From contig CAMLDT010000153.1 in the NCBI GenBank assembly GCA_946479075.1, positions 1 through 8,537 on the forward strand: DNA of 8,537 bases. Direction: 5' to 3'. Each line of letters begins with the position of its first letter. Within the stretch, counting starts at the first letter, position 1. The notes below the pieces were generated by a model. The model was not told the origin of the DNA. It did not search any database and saw only the letters and a program-made list of their open reading frames with translations. The DNA is from an uncultured Polaromonas sp. (GTDB taxonomy: Bacteria; Pseudomonadota; Gammaproteobacteria; Burkholderiales; Burkholderiaceae). This document shows positions 5,263 to 8,537 of the stretch, piece by piece. The position numbers were made by a program, and so were the translations under genes.

Positions 5263-5553
5263 ATGAACCAACGTGCCCTGATCGCTGCCGCTGCAGCCTC
5301 CCTGTTGTCCACCCTGCTGGTTTCCGCGCCGGCCGCTGCACAGGAAAAAGAAAAATGCTACGGCATCGCCAAGGCCGGCCAGAACGACTGCGCCAACCTG
5401 AACGGCAGCCATTCCTGCGCCGGCCAGTCCAAGGTCAGCGACGATGCCAACGAATGGAAATACGTCGCCAAGGGCACGTGTGCCGGCATGAAAGGCATGA
5501 GCGCCGATCAGGCCAAAATGAAGGGCAAGCCGATGATGGACAAAAAAGGCTGA
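5263..5553 (+). CDS. bufA: DUF2282 bufferin-type RiPP precursor (BufA1)
   Basis: This is a 96-residue exported peptide precursor. A Sec-type signal (residues 1-26, ending APAAA-Q) is followed by a DUF2282 core with four cysteines: C32 and C43 in [16 protein letters not shown]52 in HSCAG, C73 in GTCAGM. In characterised relatives (Caulobacter bufferins, Haemophilus HvfA/oxazolin) some of these cysteines are converted by the MNIO enzyme into copper-binding oxazole-type heterocycles, and the secreted peptide buffers copper. The C-terminus is unusually Lys/Met-rich, with five Met in the last 21 residues. I chose the ATG at 5263 because GGAG lies six bases upstream and the signal peptide begins there; an in-frame upstream start at 5158 would precede the predicted promoter. 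bufB begins 39 bases downstream, after a T-rich gap with no hairpin. Confidence 0.92.
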   Translation: MNQRALIAAAAASLLSTLLVSAPAAAQEKEKCYGIAKAGQNDCANLNGSHSCAGQSKVSDDANEWKYVAKGTCAGMKGMSADQAKMKGKPMMDKKG

Positions 5554-5592
5554 TTCTTTTCTTGCTTGTTGTTTCACGCGGCGAGGCGCTCC

Positions 5593-6495
5593 ATGCCCCC
5601 CATGAATCGCCTCGCCCGGCGGGTTGACGCCGACGCCGCCAGCATCGGCATTGGCTGGCGGCACCCGCACTATGCGGCGCTGCTGGAAACACGGCCCGCG
5701 CTGGATTTTCTGGAGGTGCATTCAGAAAACTTTTTTGCCGAAGGTGGCGCTGCACGCGCGGTGTTGCTGCAGGCCCGCGACACCTACCCGGTCAGCCTGC
5801 ATGGGGTGGGGTTGGCGCTGGGATCAGCGGCTGGTGTGGATCCCTGGCACCTGGACCAGCTGGCGCGGCTGGCCGGCGAGATCGAGCCGGTGCGCATCAG
5901 TGACCACGCCTGCTTTGCGCGTGGTGTGCTCAATGGCGGGGTCGTCCATGCGGGCGATCTTTTGCCCATCGCCTTTAACCAGGACGCGCTCGACGTGTTC
6001 TGCAGCAATGTGCAGCACGTCCAGGAACGGCTGCAGCGGCCGCTGCTGGTCGAGAACCTGTCGGCCTACCTCACGCTGGCGGGCAGCGACCGCAGTGAAA
6101 CCGATTTCCTCGGCGAACTGGTGCAACGCACAGGCTGCCAACTGCTGGTGGATGTGAACAATATTTACGTCAACGCGTTGAATGCGCGCAAGGCCCATGG
6201 CCCGGACGCGCCCGATCCGCTGCATGCCTGCAAACACTGGCTCGACCAGCTGCCCGCGGCGGCTGTGGGCGAAATCCATCTGGCCGGCCATTGCGTGATG
6301 GATGACATCGTCATTGACGACCACGGTAGCCAGGTGGCCGCAGAGGTCTGGCTGCTGTATGCGCATGCCATTGGTCGTTTTGGCGCCGTGCCTTCGCTGA
6401 TCGAGTGGGACACCGCCATCCCGCCGCTGTCGGTGCTGCTGGACGAGGCCCAGCGCGCACGCCTGCTGAGCCGGCGGGCGGAGGTCGCCGCATGA
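5593..6495 (+). CDS. bufB: DUF692 multinuclear non-heme iron oxidase (MNIO), bufferin maturase BufB
   Basis: This 300-residue TIM-barrel enzyme belongs to the DUF692/MNIO family that includes MbnB of methanobactin synthesis. These oxidases use a two- or three-iron centre and O2 to convert peptide cysteines into oxazolone or thiooxazole groups. Conserved metal-ligand segments are EVHSENFF (E41-F48), [10 protein letters not shown] (H70), ISDHACF (D104, H105), LLVENLS (E154), [12 protein letters not shown] (D187, N190), GEIHLAGH (H229, H233), IDDHG (D243, H244) and LIEWDT (E271). GAGG at 5583-5586 with a six-base spacer supports the ATG at 5593; a second ATG at 5602 and an upstream TTG at 5566 are less likely. 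The stop overlaps the bufC start by four bases (ATGA), so the enzyme and its partner are translated together. It should modify BufA in the cytoplasm before export. Confidence 0.94.
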   Translation: MPPMNRLARRVDADAASIGIGWRHPHYAALLETRPALDFLEVHSENFFAEGGAARAVLLQARDTYPVSLHGVGLALGSAAGVDPWHLDQLARLAGEIEPVRISDHACFARGVLNGGVVHAGDLLPIAFNQDALDVFCSNVQHVQERLQRPLLVENLSAYLTLAGSDRSETDFLGELVQRTGCQLLVDVNNIYVNALNARKAHGPDAPDPLHACKHWLDQLPAAAVGEIHLAGHCVMDDIVIDDHGSQVAAEVWLLYAHAIGRFGAVPSLIEWDTAIPPLSVLLDEAQRARLLSRRAEVAA

Positions 6496-7295
6496 ACGCG
6501 AACGCCCGGCTGGCGGCTCAGCAACAGGCCTTGCTGGCGGCCCTGTATGCGCCGCGCCATGCAGACGCTATGAAAATAGTAGCTGCTTGCGCCCGCCCTG
6601 AAAGGGCTGGCGGCCTGAAACACCTTGAACGCGGGCTGCAGGCTTATCGCAGCAACGGCCATGCGCTGGCGCAGCGGGTCATGGCCGCCGCCTGCCCGGT
6701 GGTGGCGGCGTTGATGGGCGAGGAAAACTTCGCCGGCCTGTCGCGGCAGTTCTGGCAGCGGCACCCGCCATCGCGCGGTGACATGGCGCAGTGGGGCGCA
6801 GGCTTTCCCGCCTTCCTGGAAACACTTGCGGAACTCATGCAGGAGGAACCCTACCTCGCCGATGTGGCGCGTGTGGAATGGGCCCTGCACACGGCCGCCA
6901 CGCAGGCCGACGCGCAAGCTGACCTGGACTCCTTCGCACTGCTTGAAAGCCGGGAGCCCTCGGCAACGGCGCTGGTCCTGAGCCCCGGCGCGCAATGTGT
7001 GCCCAGCAGGTTTGCCGTGGTCAGCATCGTGCAGTCCCACCTGACGGGTGAGCCGACGCTGGCGCAAGCGGGTGAACGCGTGCGTGAAGGGGTGGCCGAA
7101 ACCGCATTGGTCTGGCGGCAGGGCTTGAAGCCTTCACTGCGTCATGCCCAGCCCGGCGAGGCGGCCTTCCTCGCCGCGCTGCAGCACAACCGCCCGCTGG
7201 CCGACGCACTGGATGCAGCGCCGGAACTGGACTTTGAACAATGGCTGGTGCCCGCTGTCCAGACCGGCCTGCTGGTGGCGGCCCGCGCCCGCTGA
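6492..7295 (+). CDS. bufC: DUF2063 partner protein of the MNIO enzyme (BufC)
   Basis: This 267-residue protein belongs to the DUF2063/HvfC family, which forms a complex with DUF692 enzymes and is thought to present the precursor peptide. N-terminal DUF2063 features are [45 protein letters not shown] (about 49-93) and [11 protein letters not shown] (102-112), with VEWALHTA at 128-135 opening the C-terminal part. The C-terminal region has alternating hydrophobic segments ([30 protein letters not shown]) as in longer BufC proteins. The ATG at 6492 overlaps the bufB stop by four bases. Residues 26-43 are encoded by an in-frame copy of the dispersed repeat also found at 2527 and 7868. They sit in the linker just before the conserved AYR motif and look like a recent insertion that kept the frame open. 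Confidence 0.92.
   Translation: MNANARLAAQQQALLAALYAPRHADAMKIVAACARPERAGGLKHLERGLQAYRSNGHALAQRVMAAACPVVAALMGEENFAGLSRQFWQRHPPSRGDMAQWGAGFPAFLETLAELMQEEPYLADVARVEWALHTAATQADAQADLDSFALLESREPSATALVLSPGAQCVPSRFAVVSIVQSHLTGEPTLAQAGERVREGVAETALVWRQGLKPSLRHAQPGEAAFLAALQHNRPLADALDAAPELDFEQWLVPAVQTGLLVAARAR
6567..6620 (+). repeat. Dispersed repeat, copy 2, inside bufC
   Basis: This copy starts GCTATGAAAATAG, then TAGCTGCTTGCGC, nine variable bases and AAGGGCTGG, with the same spacing as copies 1 and 3. It is exactly 18 codons long, has no stop in the bufC frame, and encodes [18 protein letters not shown]. Confidence 0.75.
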
Positions 7296-7330
7296 CCCTT
7301 TGATCCCCTGAATCAACCTGAAAGAAAACC

Positions 7331-7798
7331 ATGAACCCTGCCGAGACTTCCCTGCTTCAAAAAGCGCTTGGGCTGTGGCGCCGCTTCAGCGCGGGCCTGG
7401 ACCTGCTGCAGCCCGCCGCCGCGCTGCTCGCCCGGCTCTATGTCGCCCAGGTATTTTTTCTCTCCGGCCTGACCAAGTTGCGCGACTGGGACATCACGGT
7501 GGCGCTCTTCACCGACGAGTACCAGGTGCCCTGGCTGCCGCCTGCCGTGGCGGCGGTTATGGGGACGACCGGGGAGCTGGTGCTTCCGGTGTTGCTGGTG
7601 CTGGGCCTGGCCGGGCGCTTCTCGGCACTGGGCCTGTTTGTGGTGAATGCGGTGGCGGTGATGTCGCTCAGCGAGATCGCGCCTGCTGCCTTGCAGCAGC
7701 ACGTTTTCTGGGGCGCATTGCTGGCCGGGCTGGCGATCTATGGCGTCGGTCCCTGGTCGCTGGACCGCTGGCTGGCGCCAAGACTGCTGCGCGCCTGA
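7331..7798 (+). CDS. bufD: DoxX-family inner-membrane protein (BufD)
   Basis: This 155-residue protein has four predicted membrane helices at about 28-48, 72-94, 97-113 and 125-141, the DoxX/SURF4-like four-helix layout. Family landmarks are ARLYVAQVFFLSGLTKLRDWD (34-54) and the TTGELVLPVLLVLGLAGRFSALGL segment (79-102). DoxX proteins are common last members of DUF2282-DUF692-DUF2063 clusters; their role is unknown, with redox or export functions suggested. It starts 35 bases after bufC with only a weak purine-rich Shine-Dalgarno site (GAAAG). No strong terminator separates it from bufC, so it is probably the last gene of the bufABCD transcript. Confidence 0.9.
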   Translation: MNPAETSLLQKALGLWRRFSAGLDLLQPAAALLARLYVAQVFFLSGLTKLRDWDITVALFTDEYQVPWLPPAVAAVMGTTGELVLPVLLVLGLAGRFSALGLFVVNAVAVMSLSEIAPAALQQHVFWGALLAGLAIYGVGPWSLDRWLAPRLLRA

Positions 7799-7814
7799 GT
7801 CGAGATTTCAAGTC

Positions 7815-7868
7815 AAATCAGGCTCCAGCCCTTTGGAGACAAGCGCTACCAGCTATAAATTCAGGAGC
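7815..7868 (-). repeat. Dispersed repeat, copy 3
   Basis: Read on the minus strand it starts GCT, reaches TAGCTGGTAGCGC after 13 bases, then nine variable bases and AAGGGCTGG. It is gap-free against copies 1 and 2 and is the most diverged in its first 13 bases. It fills most of the spacer between bufD and the convergent ammonium transporter gene. Confidence 0.65.
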
Positions 7869-7889
7869 AAAACTCAGGAACCACACTGC

Positions 7890-7914
7890 GCGGCATCTGC
7901 GCCGCATGGTTTTT
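7890..7914 (+). terminator. Weak candidate terminator of the buf operon
   Basis: GCGGC (7890-7894) pairs with GCCGC (7901-7905) around a 6-base loop, and a TTTTT run follows four bases later at 7910-7914, overlapping the stop codon of the convergent transporter gene. The stem is short and the T-run is displaced, so termination here is uncertain. Confidence 0.3.
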
Positions 7915-8537
7915 ACCAGTTGACCTCGCGGTCCGGCGTCGCGCCGATGCGGTGAATCGACAGGTCGGCCCCTTCGTATTCTTCTTCCTGGCTCAAGCGC
8001 AGCCCCAGTATTGCCTTGATCAGGCCGTACACCGCAAAACCTGCCAGCAGCGCCCAGGTCACGCCCATGGCCGTGCCGATCAGCTGTGCGCCCAGGCTGA
8101 CACCGCCCAGCCCGCCCAGCGCCTTGCTGCCGAAGATGCCGCAGGCGATGCCGCCCCAGGCGCCGCACAGGCCGTGCAACGGCCAGACACCCAGCACGTC
8201 GTCGATCTTCCACTTGTTCTGCGTCAGCGTGAACATCAGCACAAACACCGCGCCGGCGATGGCGCCGGCCGCCAGCGCGCCCAGCGGATGCATCAGGTCG
8301 GAGCCGGCGCACACGGCAACCAGCCCGGCCAGCGGGCCGTTGTGCACAAAGCCCGGGTCGTTTTTGCCCAGGGCCAGCGCCGCCAGCGTGCCGCCCACCA
8401 TGGCCATCAATGAATTGACGGCCACCAGACCGGAGATATTGGTGATGGTCTGCGCACTCATGACGTTGAAGCCGAACCAGCCGACCGTCAGGATCCAGGC
8501 GCCCAGTGCGAGAAAGGGAATGCTGGACGGCGGATGC
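7913..8537 (-). CDS. amtB: Ammonium transporter (Amt/MEP/Rh family), C-terminal part, 5' end outside the window
   Basis: About 207 residues of an inner-membrane ammonium channel are visible; the frame continues past the right edge. Recognisable segments in order are LGAWILTVGWFGFNVMSAQ, which matches the family GWFGFN signature, then GPLAGLVAVCAGSD, a membrane helix after HPLGALAAGAIAG, KIDDVLGVWPLHGLCGAWGGI containing the conserved second pore histidine (PLHG), and IGTAMGVTWALLAGFAVYGLIKAI. The tail EEEYEGADLSIHRIGATPDREVNW is the regulatory C-terminus typical of betaproteobacterial Amt proteins, which interacts with PII proteins. The internal ATG at 8461 is not the start, because conserved sequence continues upstream of it. 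A glnK gene usually accompanies amtB but would lie outside the window. It is convergent to the buf operon and probably functionally separate from it. Confidence 0.93.
   Translation of the reverse strand, partial: HPPSSIPFLALGAWILTVGWFGFNVMSAQTITNISGLVAVNSLMAMVGGTLAALALGKNDPGFVHNGPLAGLVAVCAGSDLMHPLGALAAGAIAGAVFVLMFTLTQNKWKIDDVLGVWPLHGLCGAWGGIACGIFGSKALGGLGGVSLGAQLIGTAMGVTWALLAGFAVYGLIKAILGLRLSQEEEYEGADLSIHRIGATPDREVNW

Noticed and set aside
5566..5592. TTG start nine codons upstream for bufB
   Set aside because: The added residues are not family-like, and GAGG with a six-base spacer precisely precedes the ATG at 5593.
5554..5592. T-rich gap after bufA as a terminator or attenuator
   Set aside because: It lacks any stem before the T-rich stretch, so partial termination cannot be supported.
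5824..7067. Minus-strand open frames opposite bufB and bufC
   Set aside because: No domain, no Shine-Dalgarno site, and complete overlap with two well-supported genes.

Overview
The window is GC-rich chromosomal DNA of a betaproteobacterium, most likely a member of the Comamonadaceae (Polaromonas/Rhodoferax-like). The evidence is the codon use, the close family resemblance of every protein, and a short dispersed repeat (TAGCTGCT-GCGC...AAGGGC) that I recall as abundant in that family. No tRNA, rRNA, CRISPR array or transposase gene is visible.

Layout. (1) 1-53 is AT-rich sequence unlike the rest. It abuts the C-terminal CBS-domain remnant of kdsD (54-398), whose isomerase domain is missing. 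(2) kdsD', kdsC and lptC overlap by one base each (TGATG) and form an LPS Kdo-synthesis/LPS-export operon. An SDR oxidoreductase follows at 1747-2523. (3) A convergent spacer (2524-2652) holds one copy of the dispersed repeat and two strong hairpins. It separates this block from a minus-strand cold-shock-type RRM/glycine-rich RNA-binding protein (2653-3096). (4) About 460 bp without a convincing gene (3097-3557) carries the RRM promoter and 5' leader, two consensus DnaA boxes, and the terminator of the next minus-strand unit. (5) A minus-strand pair, an ECF sigma factor (3825-4403) and a zinc-finger anti-sigma factor (3558-3812), lies divergent to a plus-strand block: an exported TlpA/thioredoxin-like protein (4545-5120), then a bufferin-type RiPP operon of bufA (DUF2282 precursor), bufB (DUF692 multinuclear non-heme iron oxidase), bufC (DUF2063 partner) and bufD (DoxX membrane protein), 5263-7798. 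(6) After a second convergent spacer with another repeat copy, an ammonium transporter gene runs in from the right edge on the minus strand (7913-8537, 5' end outside).

How the genes work together. The central module looks like a stress-induced metal-buffering system. The ZAS-type anti-sigma factor would release the ECF sigma under thiol or metal stress. The sigma factor would then transcribe the TlpA-like gene and bufABCD. Both of these units carry the same promoter-like block, TGTAAG-N17-GACCAA, found here by direct comparison. BufB and BufC would convert cysteines of the secreted BufA peptide into copper-binding heterocycles. A third repeat copy lies in frame inside bufC and appears to have added about 18 residues to its N-terminal region.
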